Counted from the first letter of the stretch, positions 1 through 10,148 are shown. The stretch is DNA of 64,000 nt from Algoriphagus boseongensis (GCF_004362805.1 NZ_SNYF01000011.1:61491-125490); one strand, 5' to 3'. Notes: a model not told the origin generated them from the sequence alone. Made by a program: numbers and translations.

Positions 1-107
1 TGGTATACCTGACCTTTTTTTGGGTACCCCTAGGAGTGAAAAAAGGTTAAAAAACTGTAAATCAGAAAGGAATAGATTTGTTGAAAATTCTTTTCAGTCA
101 GTTTATG

Positions 108-140
108 GCAAAAAACAAGGAGCTCCGAAAAGCTCCCTGT
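108..140 (-). terminator. Rho-independent terminator of yidC
   Basis: On the minus strand a 10-bp stem with one G-T pair (ACAGGGAGCT / AGCTCCTTGT) and a 6-base loop is followed by six T. It lies just past the yidC stop and closes the pyrG-yidC unit. Confidence 0.85.
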
Positions 141-146
141 TTAATC

Positions 147-1943
147 TTACTTCTTCTTGTTGGCATCTGCGGCTTTCATCGCATCTTCCAATCTTTGCTG
201 AAATTTTGACTTCTTTTTGTTGACGTTCTTAGCCTTATTCTCTTCTACTTTCTGACGGATTTTCGTGTCGTCTACGAATAATTTGATCAAAGCTTGTTGA
301 CCAAATGTGAACACGTTGGAAACGAAATAGTAGAAACTCAAACCTGCCGGATAGGAGTTAAGGATGAACATAAACATCACTGGCATGATGTAGCCCAAGT
401 TTTTCATTGGACCTGTAGCCGTTGTCAATTGATTATTAAAGTGTGTGTAAATAATCTGAGAAACAGTCATCAATAAGGTGAACAAACTGACATGAGATCC
501 ATAAAAAGGAATGGTAAATGGCAGCTTGAAAAATTCATCGTAGGTGGAAAGGTCTTTCGCCCAAAGGAAGGATTCCTGTCTCAGTTCTATCGAATTAGGG
601 AAAAAGAAGAACATCGCAAACAAGAATGGCATCTGAAGCAAAAGCGGCAAACAGCCTGAAATTGGGCTCACTCCAAGTTGAGAGAAGAGCTTCATTTGTT
701 CCTGTTGCATCTTGGTAGGATCATCTCCGAATTTTTCCTTGAGTTCATCGATTTCCGGCTTGATTACTCTCATTTTGGCCATGCCGATGTAGGACTTATA
801 GGTCAGTGGAGATAGCGCAAGCTTGATCAGGAAGACAATGATGATAATAATGATTCCATAGTTGCTGAAGTATTTTTCCAGAAACTCAAACAGGTGAACA
901 ACAATGTATTTGTTAACCCAGCTAACAAAGAAATATCCCATGTCCACATTCTTCTCGAATCCTTCAGTGACCTTTTTGAGGGTTTTGTATTTGTCTGGGC
1001 CGAAATAGAAGGAGTAGGCTGATTTTCCATTTTCAACAGGTACGGAGAAAGATGCGCCCATTGTTCGTACAATTGAGCTGTCAGCCGGTGTGCTTTGGGT
1101 AAGATTTACATTTTTGAAATCATTTTCAGCAATAATTCCAGCGGTGAAAAAGCGCTGACTAAAGCCAATCCACTTTACTGGTTCGGTAACTGCTGCTTCT
1201 TCCGTATCATCGCTTACACCAAGGTTTTCATAGGTTCCAGAAGTCAGGTAGTAATTGACTTGAGATTTTCTTCTGGACTCTGCAAGATCTTTTTCCTGTG
1301 CTTTTACTTGGTCGGTCCAAGAAAGTTTTACCTCATTGCCGGTAAATACTCCTTGATAGTTCTCGATTTCGAAACTTTTCTTTACGACATATTCTCCGTC
1401 ATTGAGAGTAAAAGTCTGCTTGATTGCACCAGATTCGGTTTGGGCAGTAAAAGTCAATTCATGGATTGTCCCTTCCTCACCTGGAGTAGAATTTAGCGAT
1501 GGAGTGAAGTAGAAATCGGTTAGATTAAATTCTCCAAATCTTGTAGTGATGGATTCGGAAAGATTTGAGCTTTCTTCACTTAGTAAAAGGAGAGGTTCTC
1601 CTTTCCAACTTTCATATTCCTTTAATTGAACTTCTTTAATTGCAGCTCCTTTGGTGGAGAAAGTGATTTTCACTTGCTCATTTTCCAAAACCACAACTTT
1701 TGCTTCTCCAACAGTTAAAGGAGCCAAAACCCCAAACTTGGAAGCTCGAAGGGAATCCACCAATTCAATTGGAGTCTCTACAACTGCAGAACTTCCGTCA
1801 ATGGCTGAAGAAATAGACTCCTGTTCTGTTTGAGCTTGATTTTCATCCACAACAGGGGTTTCAGGTCCTGAAGCGAAAAAAATCGAATAAATTAAAATGA
1901 CCGCCGCAAATAAAATCAGTCCGGTCGCTTGGTTTCTATCCAT
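147..1943 (-). CDS. yidC: Membrane protein insertase YidC
   Basis: Inserts and folds inner-membrane proteins, alone or with SecYEG. The 598 residues show the Gram-negative layout: an N-terminal membrane anchor (about 7-25), a large periplasmic domain (about 60-340), then the conserved five-helix core with the AKMRVIKPEIDELKEKFG cytoplasmic loop, the GCLPLLLQMPF helix and the YPAGLSFYYFVSN helix. The tail is lysine-rich, suitable for ribosome contact. In the hydrophilic groove the stretch FLIKLALSPLT carries Lys where E. coli, as I recall it, has Arg366 (FIVRGIMYPLT), so the positive charge is kept. It lies 38 bases behind pyrG on the same strand and is probably cotranscribed with it. The usual rnpA/rpmH neighbours are absent, which is common in Bacteroidota. 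Identification is secure. Confidence 0.97.
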   Translation of the reverse strand: MDRNQATGLILFAAVILIYSIFFASGPETPVVDENQAQTEQESISSAIDGSSAVVETPIELVDSLRASKFGVLAPLTVGEAKVVVLENEQVKITFSTKGAAIKEVQLKEYESWKGEPLLLLSEESSNLSESITTRFGEFNLTDFYFTPSLNSTPGEEGTIHELTFTAQTESGAIKQTFTLNDGEYVVKKSFEIENYQGVFTGNEVKLSWTDQVKAQEKDLAESRRKSQVNYYLTSGTYENLGVSDDTEEAAVTEPVKWIGFSQRFFTAGIIAENDFKNVNLTQSTPADSSIVRTMGASFSVPVENGKSAYSFYFGPDKYKTLKKVTEGFEKNVDMGYFFVSWVNKYIVVHLFEFLEKYFSNYGIIIIIIVFLIKLALSPLTYKSYIGMAKMRVIKPEIDELKEKFGDDPTKMQQEQMKLFSQLGVSPISGCLPLLLQMPFLFAMFFFFPNSIELRQESFLWAKDLSTYDEFFKLPFTIPFYGSHVSLFTLLMTVSQIIYTHFNNQLTTATGPMKNLGYIMPVMFMFILNSYPAGLSFYYFVSNVFTFGQQALIKLFVDDTKIRQKVEENKAKNVNKKKSKFQQRLEDAMKAADANKKK

Positions 1944-1981
1944 AAGTATACTTGTGATCCCAACTAAAATGGGATGTTAGT

Positions 1982-3995
<2,014 letters not shown>

Positions 3996-4400
3996 ATGAG
4001 AGAGCTAATTAAAGAATCTATTGTAGATCTTAAAAAGTCTGATGGATTTATTTATGTAACGGCTGAAGGTAAGAAAATTGATCTTCACGAAGCGGCTGCA
4101 AGAGGAATTGCGGTAACTCCTGTTAATCCAAAGGATGAAGTAATTAAGAAATTGGAAGCGGCTGGATTATTCCTTACTGACAACAAATTTGTAAACGATC
4201 TTAATGATCTTATTGCTGCCTTAAGTGGAGGCTCTTCTTCCAAAGGAGGAGGCAAAAGAAGATCTTTTTCTGATTCAGAAAAAAATAAAATTGTAGCAGA
4301 GTGGAAGAAAGTTGAAGCTGCAGGTAAAAAGACAAAGGCTGCTTTTGCTAGAGAAATTGGAGTTGGATACCAGACTTTTATCAATTGGCTTAGAGGGTAA
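3996..4400 (+). CDS. Small protein with C-terminal helix-turn-helix, unknown family
   Basis: I do not recognise this 134-residue family. The N-terminal half (1-75) is a mixed alpha/beta stretch with acidic helices. A Gly/Ser/Lys linker (about 78-89, GGSSSKGGGKRR) joins it to a C-terminal segment (about 90-134) that reads as a helix-turn-helix: SEKNKIVAEWKKVEAAG, then TKAAFAREIGVGYQTFINWLRG. That last part resembles the DNA-binding helices of transposase-type and Xre-type domains. There is no signal peptide or membrane segment, so it is probably cytosolic and nucleic-acid-binding. It is monocistronic, with a long AT-rich leader region and its own terminator. Function is unknown; the DNA-binding idea is inference from the C-terminus. 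Confidence 0.75.
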   Translation: MRELIKESIVDLKKSDGFIYVTAEGKKIDLHEAAARGIAVTPVNPKDEVIKKLEAAGLFLTDNKFVNDLNDLIAALSGGSSSKGGGKRRSFSDSEKNKIVAEWKKVEAAGKKTKAAFAREIGVGYQTFINWLRG

Positions 4401-4420
4401 TTGTAGCTTGTCTAATAAAA

Positions 4421-4448
4421 AAAGGCAGCTTTTGCTGCCTTTTTTTTA
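4421..4448. terminator. Bidirectional terminator
   Basis: A perfect 9-bp stem (AAAGGCAGC / GCTGCCTTT) with a TTTT loop has T runs on both strands. It sits between the convergent helix-turn-helix gene and the putative anti-sigma gene and can serve both. Confidence 0.9.
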
Positions 4449-4450
4449 TT

Positions 4451-4855
4451 TTATGCTATTCTATTTTTATAGTTAAACCAGATTGAAATTATACTCATCC
4501 CAATAAAAGTCAGGATTCCAAATACTAGATTTTGTGATAATTCTAAAGATGGAAAATTGAAGGATAAAAACTCTAAAGAAATCTGAGGCATTTTTATAGA
4601 AGGTACTTTATTCCATAAGATATCATTTGATTTTTCAGAAGGAGAGAAAATACTTACCGCCAAAAATAGAATTCCTATATAGCCTAAGATAAGCTTCCAT
4701 CCAAAAGGTGAGATGACAGGTTTGTATTCAACTTTGGGCAAACTACTTATTTTTTGAATCAACCTTGAGGAAAATTCAGAACTTGGAGATTCTAGCCCCG
4801 CTTCTTTAATCCAAGAAGCAAGTGGATCAAATTCTTTATTAGGTGTAGTTTTCAT
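4451..4855 (-). CDS. Putative anti-sigma factor, membrane protein
   Basis: A 134-residue protein with a soluble N-terminal half and two hydrophobic helices (about 51-68 and 108-127). The N-terminal region includes SSEFSSRLIQKISSLP, a pattern I associate with short Bacteroidota proteins encoded right after ECF sigma genes. Its start overlaps the end of the sigma gene by four bases (ATGA), so the two are translationally coupled. Role is inferred from position and topology: a cytosolic N-terminal segment could hold the sigma factor at the membrane. No zinc-binding HxxxCxxC motif is present, so it is not a classical ZAS-type anti-sigma. Confidence 0.65.
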   Translation of the reverse strand: MKTTPNKEFDPLASWIKEAGLESPSSEFSSRLIQKISSLPKVEYKPVISPFGWKLILGYIGILFLAVSIFSPSEKSNDILWNKVPSIKMPQISLEFLSFNFPSLELSQNLVFGILTFIGMSIISIWFNYKNRIA

Positions 4856-5436
4856 TTTATATCTACTAATTTTTTTTCAGATAAGTCAAGTAGGGTCTTG
4901 GTAAGGTTTTTTCTGCCTCTATGTAAGACTACTTTAATATTGGATTCTGATAAAGAGGTAATCGCTGAAATTTCTTTAATAGATAGCTCGTCCATATAGA
5001 ATAGCGTAATTACTGCTGCCTCATTGGAAGATAAACTTTCAATTGCTTTTCGAATTGCTTTTTCTCTTTCCTCTTTTACCAAAATTTCCAATCCATTTTC
5101 CCAATGGATATGGTTTTCATCCTCTGGGGTGATCTCCTCATTTAATTCAAAATGAATTTTTTTCTTCCGCAATTTCCCAAGACATTCATGATAGGTGATT
5201 TTGTAAAGCCAAGTGCTGAATTTGGAATCTCCTTTAAAGCTGGAAAGATGCTGATAGACTTTGATAAAACTATCCTGGGCGGCTTCTTCTGCCTCCTCTC
5301 TGATTTTTAGCATGCGAAGACATAAGGTGAAGACCATCTTTTCATATTTTCCTACGAGCACAGAGAATGCCTGCAGATCTCCCTTTCGGGTTTGCTCAAG
5401 GTAATACTGATCGTCTTTTTGTTGCATGCTATCCAT
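4852..5436 (-). CDS. ECF-type RNA polymerase sigma factor
   Basis: A group 4 (ECF) sigma-70 factor of 194 residues. Region 2 covers about 20-90, with EKMVFTLCLRML and the EEAAQDSFIKVYQHLSSFKG / FSTWLYKITYHE segments. Region 4 covers about 130-185 and ends in LSIKEISAITSLSESNIKVV, a helix-turn-helix for the -35 element. A two-region protein without region 1 or 3 is the ECF layout. It precedes a putative anti-sigma with an ATGA overlap. Upstream lies a candidate self-promoter whose -10-like element ends three bases before the first ATG. The transcript would therefore be leaderless, or translation would start at the in-frame ATG three codons later (5427). Confidence 0.93.
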   Translation of the reverse strand: MDSMQQKDDQYYLEQTRKGDLQAFSVLVGKYEKMVFTLCLRMLKIREEAEEAAQDSFIKVYQHLSSFKGDSKFSTWLYKITYHECLGKLRKKKIHFELNEEITPEDENHIHWENGLEILVKEEREKAIRKAIESLSSNEAAVITLFYMDELSIKEISAITSLSESNIKVVLHRGRKNLTKTLLDLSEKKLVDIK

Positions 5437-5438
5437 TA

Positions 5439-5465
5439 GATGCCAGACAGGATAAAAAAGTTACA
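5439..5465 (-). promoter_or_regulatory. Candidate ECF autoregulatory promoter for the sigma gene
   Basis: On the minus strand TGTAAC (5465-5460) is followed after 17 bases by CATC (5442-5439) and then TAATGG. The same arrangement recurs on the plus strand 40 bases away. Two matching elements facing away from each other next to an ECF gene suggest the sigma factor reads both. Motif recognition by this sigma factor is inference. Confidence 0.6.
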
Positions 5466-5481
5466 AGAATTTTTTAAAACC

Positions 5482-5508
5482 TGTAACCTTTTGGTTTTAG
5501 GTCGCATC
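5482..5508 (+). promoter_or_regulatory. Candidate ECF promoter for the divergent membrane protein
   Basis: TGTAAC (5482-5487), 17 bases, CATC (5505-5508), then CAATGG. This mirrors the element in front of the sigma gene in motif, spacing and the trailing AATGG. The expected transcript start near 5515 leaves a leader of about 20 bases before the ATG at 5534. Confidence 0.6.
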
Positions 5509-5533
5509 CAATGGAAAACAAATCGAAAAATTT

Positions 5534-5872
5534 ATGCAATCTGAAATTTTAATACCGCTTATTATTTTCTCCGCAATCTTCGGAGTTTCCTATGTGTACC
5601 TTACTACAAGGAATAAGGAGCGTTTGGCTTTGATCGAAAAAGGCGCAGACGCATCCCTTTTTAATACCGGAAAAAAGAAGGGCTTTGGCTCTATTGTCCT
5701 CAACTTAGCACTATTGGCGATAGGCATTGGGCTCGGTGTATTAGTAGGTGCCATGCTTGAGCAATCCGGAATGGAAGAAGATGTGGCCTACCCAGCCTCT
5801 ATTTTCATCTTTGCAGGCTTGGGATTAGTCACCAGTTTCTTTGTCAATAGAAAGTTGGATAAAGAAGCCTAA
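5534..5872 (+). CDS. Small DUF6249-like membrane protein
   Basis: A 112-residue membrane protein. It has an N-terminal helix (about 6-23), a short cytosolic stretch with TRNKERLALIEKGADASLF, then two helices (about 54-74 and 85-106). The RLALIEKGAD segment between helix 1 and helix 2 is typical of the DUF6249 proteins often found beside ECF sigma genes in Bacteroidota; that family memory is the basis for the name. It is divergent from the sigma gene and carries a matching promoter element, so it is a likely member of the sigma regulon. A strong terminator follows 20 bases after the stop. Confidence 0.75.
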   Translation: MQSEILIPLIIFSAIFGVSYVYLTTRNKERLALIEKGADASLFNTGKKKGFGSIVLNLALLAIGIGLGVLVGAMLEQSGMEEDVAYPASIFIFAGLGLVTSFFVNRKLDKEA

Positions 5873-5891
5873 AGTCCAAAAAGTTCTACCC

Positions 5892-5920
5892 AAACCTCTC
5901 CAGAAATGGAGAGGTTTTTT
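5892..5920 (+). terminator. Rho-independent terminator
   Basis: A perfect 10-bp stem (AAACCTCTCC / GGAGAGGTTT) with an AGAAAT loop and a T run ends the DUF6249-like gene. It also lies inside the longest possible reading frame of the next gene, which argues that the next gene starts further downstream. Confidence 0.9.
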
Positions 5921-5969
5921 TATTGATTCTTCCAAAGGAAAGGCGGGGCAGGATATTCTGCTTATTTTT

Positions 5970-6458
5970 GTGCCAAAATTTAGTGTTTTGGATCATTCAA
6001 GTATTGTAAAATCATTCAGAGACAAGGGGTCTGTTGTCATTCAGGAAGGAAATTCTAAGAAAATTAAATTTCTAAAGCCCGAGCTTTGGACAGAGGAAAT
6101 GGGGCAAGATTGGGTTTATCTCCTTTCTGATATTTTTCAAATCAGATCAATTTGCGAGCCTTTCTCAGAGGTTTCTTTAGATATTGTGGAGTTCGCCTCC
6201 AAACCCACCATTTACCATAGTCCGGCAAACAAGATTATATCTAAAGCTCCAATGACGAATGGAAATTTAAAATTCGCTTTGATCCGGGAGCCCAATTGGA
6301 ATAAGCTGCTTTTCCAGATTTCCCAGCCTATTTTGGCAAAAGAAGGGGATTGGAAAGAAATTGATTTCAAGACAAATGTATTTTATCCCCTTCTTATGGC
6401 AGGCACCAAAGAGATGTTTCTAGGTCCTGAGGGAGATGTAAAAATCATAAAGGGATGA
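5970..6458 (+). CDS. Divergent YrdC/Sua5-like protein, catalytic motifs not seen
   Basis: About 162 residues from GTG 5970. The frame is open back to TTG 5841, but that stretch contains the previous gene's terminator. The middle and end resemble, from memory, the second half of the short YrdC/Sua5 protein that Bacteroidota often encode beside cca: FASKPTIYHSPANKI aligns with the KPxTIIY stretch, NGNLKFALIREPNWNKLL with the DGTVGIRxxxDPFCxxLI stretch, and GPEGDVKIIKG with the end. The N-terminal PTDTVYGLG motif is missing, and the STSAN motif reads AKEGD. It is probably not an active threonylcarbamoyl-AMP synthase. The stop overlaps the cca start by four bases. A TATTTTTG element (5963-5970) overlaps the GTG, so TTG 5988 is another possible start. 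The homology is inference. Confidence 0.5.
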   Translation: MPKFSVLDHSSIVKSFRDKGSVVIQEGNSKKIKFLKPELWTEEMGQDWVYLLSDIFQIRSICEPFSEVSLDIVEFASKPTIYHSPANKIISKAPMTNGNLKFALIREPNWNKLLFQISQPILAKEGDWKEIDFKTNVFYPLLMAGTKEMFLGPEGDVKIIKG

Positions 6459-7879
6459 ATTTCAAAACTCAGCTAGCACAATTTGAGGTATTTGATAAAG
6501 TCGCCCATGCTGCTCAAAAGCTTGGGCTAAAAACCTATGTGGTAGGAGGGTATGTCCGTGATTTGGTTTTGGGAAGACCCAGCAAGGATATTGATTTTAC
6601 CTGTGTGGGAAGCGGAATTCTTCTAGCTCAGGAAGTAGCAAAGGGTTTTGACCAGCATGTTCCGTTATCCATTTTTAAGAATTTTGGAACAGCCATGCTC
6701 AAATTGGACGATTGGGAATTGGAGTTTGTGGGAGCTAGAAAAGAATCCTACCGACAAGAATCCCGAAAGCCAATTGTGGAAGATGGTACGCTGGAAGAAG
6801 ATCTGGAAAGGCGTGATTTCACCATCAATGCCATGGCAATCTCTCTCAATAAGGAAGATTATGGGGAATTGATTGATCCATTTGATGGAATGGGAGATAT
6901 CAAAAGGAAAATCATCCGAACTCCTTTAGAACCCAATATCACTTTCTCAGATGATCCTCTGAGAATGTTAAGGGCTGTACGATTCGCAGCTCAATTGAAT
7001 TTTGATATTGATGCGGATACCTTTTTTGCCTTGTCCGAAAATGCTTATAGGCTTAAGATCATCTCTGCCGAGAGGATAATCGATGAGGTGAATAAAATTA
7101 TTGCTACGCCAAAACCTTCCTACGGCTTCAAATTGCTTTTTGCATCCAAACTGCTTCATGAGTTTTTTCCAGAAATGGTAGAGCTTCAGGGGGTAGACTC
7201 GGTGGACGACAAATCCCATAAGGATAATTTCTACCATACCCTACAGGTGTTGGATAATGTCTGTCAGGCTTCCAACAATCTTTGGCTACGCTGGGCAGCT
7301 ATTATGCACGATATTGCCAAGCCAGCGACTAAAAGATTTAATCCAAAAGCTGGTTGGACCTTTCATGGTCATGAGGATAAAGGGGCTAGAATGACTCCTG
7401 CAATTTTCAGAAGGTTGAAGTTGCCCATGGATGACCGTATGAAATACGTCCAAAATCTTGTCCGACTTCATTTACGACCCATTGCCTTGGTAAAGGATGA
7501 GGTGACTGATTCGGCACTTCGAAGATTGCTTTTCGATGCAGGAGATGAGATTGATGATTTGATGACCCTTTGTCGGGCCGATATCACTTCTAAAAACAAT
7601 AAAAAAGTCCAGCGCTACTTGGAGAACTTCGACAAAGTCGAGAAAAAGCTGAAGGAAGTTGAAGAAAAAGACCAAGTAAGAAACTTTCAGCCACCAGTAA
7701 GTGGGGAAGAAATCATGGAAACTTTTGGAATTCCTCCTTCTAAAATCATCGGAGATATAAAAGAAGAAATCAAAGAAGCTATATTGGAGGGCAAAATCTC
7801 TAACAATCCCCAGGAGGCTCGAAAACTGATGTTTGAAATTGCCTCTCAAAAGGGATTAAATCCTGTAAAATCAAATTAA
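6455..7879 (+). CDS. cca: CCA tRNA nucleotidyltransferase (HD-domain type)
   Basis: Adds or repairs the 3' CCA end of tRNAs using CTP and ATP, in the cytosol. The 474 residues start with the class II nucleotidyltransferase head: YVVGGYVRDLVLGRPSKDID (about 28-47) carries the GGxVRD motif and the metal-binding DxD. The neck and RRDFTINAMA motif follow (about 117-126), then an HD domain with AAIMHDIAKPAT near residue 285. The C-terminal part is lysine-rich. It overlaps the upstream YrdC-like gene by four bases and is followed 20 bases later by a TPR protein. Length and motifs fit the bacterial poly(A)/CCA polymerase family; CCA activity rather than poly(A) polymerase is the usual role in this phylum. 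Confidence 0.95.
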   Translation: MNFKTQLAQFEVFDKVAHAAQKLGLKTYVVGGYVRDLVLGRPSKDIDFTCVGSGILLAQEVAKGFDQHVPLSIFKNFGTAMLKLDDWELEFVGARKESYRQESRKPIVEDGTLEEDLERRDFTINAMAISLNKEDYGELIDPFDGMGDIKRKIIRTPLEPNITFSDDPLRMLRAVRFAAQLNFDIDADTFFALSENAYRLKIISAERIIDEVNKIIATPKPSYGFKLLFASKLLHEFFPEMVELQGVDSVDDKSHKDNFYHTLQVLDNVCQASNNLWLRWAAIMHDIAKPATKRFNPKAGWTFHGHEDKGARMTPAIFRRLKLPMDDRMKYVQNLVRLHLRPIALVKDEVTDSALRRLLFDAGDEIDDLMTLCRADITSKNNKKVQRYLENFDKVEKKLKEVEEKDQVRNFQPPVSGEEIMETFGIPPSKIIGDIKEEIKEAILEGKISNNPQEARKLMFEIASQKGLNPVKSN

Positions 7880-7899
7880 AGTAATAAACTATCGTTCGT

Positions 7900-8607
7900 A
7901 TGAAGCGCGTATTTCTCATGCTGCTCCTGGCTTTCAGCGCCAGCTATCTTTCTGCCCAAACGGCAACTGATTCCATTCCAAAATTGGATCCAAAGACCAA
8001 AAATGCCCTGAATGCTATTGACCAGTTCAACTATCAGATGGCCTTGAGATACAATGACCGGGCTATGGCCAAAACCAAATTGTATGATCTTATTGCCAGA
8101 AATCCTGAAAATATGAGATACATGGAAGCGCTAAGCAGTCTGTATTTTGAATCAGGTCAGGTAGCCTCTGCGGCTTTGGTTGCAATGGATATTCTCCAGG
8201 TAAATGACAAAAATGTCGGAGCCTTAGAAATTGCCGCTTATTCCTTGGAGCAATTGGGAGCATTGGACAGAGCCTTGCCTCAGTACGAAAGTCTCTACCT
8301 TTTAACTGGAGATAATTACAGTCTTTATAAATCAGCTTATCTTCAATACGCCCTAAAGCGATACGAAGAGGCGATCAATTCAGTAAACATGCTGGTGAAA
8401 AATGCCAAGGCTGACGAAAAAATTGGTTTCCCAATTTCTGAAACAGAGACTCAGGAAGTAGACATGAAAGCTGCTGCATTAAACCTAAAAGGATTGATTT
8501 ATTTGGATCAAAACTCCAAAGCAGAAGCAAAAGTAGCCTTTACAGAAGCCCTGCAGATTGATCCAAATTTCGCTGGGGCTAAAGAAAACCTAGCCAAATC
8601 GAATTAA
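7900..8607 (+). CDS. Secreted or periplasmic TPR-repeat protein
   Basis: A 235-residue protein with a clear signal peptide (1-19, cleavage after YLSAQ). The mature part consists of helical tetratricopeptide-like repeats, for example the stretch around 60-150 and a good final repeat (about 190-230) with GLIYLDQNSKAEAKVAFTEA and LQIDPNFAGAKENLAK. TPR proteins of this kind act as protein-protein scaffolds in the periplasm or on the outer membrane. It lies 20 bases downstream of cca and ends at its own terminator. Partner and process are unknown. Confidence 0.8.
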   Translation: MKRVFLMLLLAFSASYLSAQTATDSIPKLDPKTKNALNAIDQFNYQMALRYNDRAMAKTKLYDLIARNPENMRYMEALSSLYFESGQVASAALVAMDILQVNDKNVGALEIAAYSLEQLGALDRALPQYESLYLLTGDNYSLYKSAYLQYALKRYEEAINSVNMLVKNAKADEKIGFPISETETQEVDMKAAALNLKGLIYLDQNSKAEAKVAFTEALQIDPNFAGAKENLAKSN

Positions 8608-8630
8608 TTCTAGTTTGGATATCTTTATCG

Positions 8631-8657
8631 AAAGCCGGCTTTAAGTCGGCTTTTTTT
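8631..8657 (+). terminator. Rho-independent terminator
   Basis: AAAGCCGGCTT pairs with AAGTCGGCTTT (one G-T pair) and is followed by a T run, just after the TPR gene and the cca operon. Confidence 0.85.
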
Positions 8658-8750
8658 ATTGTTTTTGGTATGTAGCTATGCCTTTAAATACCTTGTTTTT
8701 TTTGTAGCTTGAAGAGCTAACCCAAATGATCTTCTATCTTTTCCACTCCT

Positions 8751-10148
8751 ATGATTCGCAAAATATCACGCTCTGCTTCCTTTCTTTTTTTACTGATGTT
8801 GATCTCGACCTTTTCTTTTTCCCAGGAGAAAAGAGTCTATAAAGAGCCCAAATTCCATACTGAATGGTCTAAGCCATCAGAGTATCCAGACCGGATTGTC
8901 TTAAACTTTGGACAGAATCCGGGGAGAGAAGTTAATGTCACCTGGAGGACGGATGCCTCGATCACTCAAGCTTTTGCTGAGATAGCCATAGCTTCTGCAG
9001 CACCAAAGTTTTGGAAAAATGGGGAAACGCTAAAAGCGAAAACAGAGGTTTTGGATGCCAGAGAAATTCAGGATGCCGAGGTTTTGGCGCATTATCATTC
9101 GGTTGAATTTCAAAACCTTTTGCCCGATACGATTTATGCTTATCGTGTTGGGGATGGGGAGCGATGGAGTGAATGGTTCCAGTTCCGAACTGCCTCAGAA
9201 AAATCCGGAGAAAAGTTTTCCTTTCTCTATGTCGGAGATGCGCAAAATTATGTGCTGGAACTTTGGTCTAGACTGATTAGGGAAGGTTTTCGAACTGCAC
9301 CGGATGCCAAGTTTTTTATTCATGCAGGAGATTTGATCAATAGTGCACATCGAGAGCAAGAATGGCATGAATGGTTTACTGCAGGAGGTTTTATTCATAG
9401 CATGATTCCATCTTTTCCTACTCCGGGAAATCATGAATATCGAGCAAAGAATCAGGAGGAAGTCAATCAAAAACAAAGAAGCCTTTCTGTTCAATGGAGA
9501 CCTCAGTTTACCCTTCCGCTCAATGGGCCAAAGGGTTTGGAAGAGACCGTGTATTACATGGATTACCAAGATGTCCGGGTGATTTCTTTGGATTCCAATC
9601 GAGATCAGGTAATTCAGGCAGTTTGGCTGGAGGAAGTACTGAAAACCAACCCAAAAAAATGGACCGTGCTTACCTACCATCACCCACTTTTTTCTGCTTC
9701 TAATGGAAGGGATAATGTCGAATTAAGGGAACTATGGAAGCCGATTTTTGATAAATATCGTGTTGATATAGCCTTACAGGGTCATGACCATGCCTATGCA
9801 AGGGGAAGGGTTTCTCCTGGAGAAAACGTGATGGAAGGAGTCAATCTGAAAGATCAAACTGGAACTGTCTATGTGGTCAGTGTCAGCGGAGGAAAGATGT
9901 ATGATATTGGTGATGATTGGACGGCAAAAGGAGGGCAGAGAGATCGAATTGCAGAAAATACCCAGCTTTTTCAGGTGATTACTGTAGAGGGAGATCGAAT
10001 GAAATATGAGTCCTACACAGCAATAGGGGAGCTATATGATGCTTTTGAATTGGTTAAAGGGAAAAATGGAATCAACGAGTTTATTGAACTTCGGGTAAAT
10101 GCAGTTCCCGAAAAGACTCATAAAAATACTATTCCCTATAAAGATTGA
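8751..10148 (+). CDS. Purple acid phosphatase-like metallophosphoesterase
   Basis: A 465-residue secreted phosphoesterase. A signal peptide (1-24) is followed by a fibronectin-like N-terminal domain (about 45-145, with VLNFGQNPGREVNVTWRTD). The calcineurin-type dinuclear metal centre motifs come next in order: FLYVGDAQNY, HAGDLI, PGNHEYR, YHHPLF and GHDHAYAR. This is the architecture of bacterial purple acid phosphatases and related phosphodiesterases, which release phosphate from organic esters outside the cytoplasm. The gene is monocistronic and abuts a minus-strand gene stop-to-stop with no spacer. Substrate cannot be told from sequence. Confidence 0.9.
   Translation: MIRKISRSASFLFLLMLISTFSFSQEKRVYKEPKFHTEWSKPSEYPDRIVLNFGQNPGREVNVTWRTDASITQAFAEIAIASAAPKFWKNGETLKAKTEVLDAREIQDAEVLAHYHSVEFQNLLPDTIYAYRVGDGERWSEWFQFRTASEKSGEKFSFLYVGDAQNYVLELWSRLIREGFRTAPDAKFFIHAGDLINSAHREQEWHEWFTAGGFIHSMIPSFPTPGNHEYRAKNQEEVNQKQRSLSVQWRPQFTLPLNGPKGLEETVYYMDYQDVRVISLDSNRDQVIQAVWLEEVLKTNPKKWTVLTYHHPLFSASNGRDNVELRELWKPIFDKYRVDIALQGHDHAYARGRVSPGENVMEGVNLKDQTGTVYVVSVSGGKMYDIGDDWTAKGGQRDRIAENTQLFQVITVEGDRMKYESYTAIGELYDAFELVKGKNGINEFIELRVNAVPEKTHKNTIPYKD

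Noticed and set aside
12..47. ACCTTTTTT...AAAAAAGGT inverted repeat at the window start
   Set aside because: Simple A/T-run pairing around an 18-base spacer; could be a terminator of an outside gene but is not distinguishable from chance.
1095..1496. 133-residue plus-strand ORF
   Set aside because: Antisense shadow inside yidC, Phe/Cys-rich and without family similarity.
5841..5969. N-terminal extension of the YrdC-like gene from TTG 5841
   Set aside because: It overlaps the previous coding end and contains that gene's rho-independent terminator, so it is unlikely to be translated.
9195..9683. 162-residue minus-strand ORF
   Set aside because: Antisense shadow of the metallophosphoesterase, whose catalytic motifs lie in the same bases.
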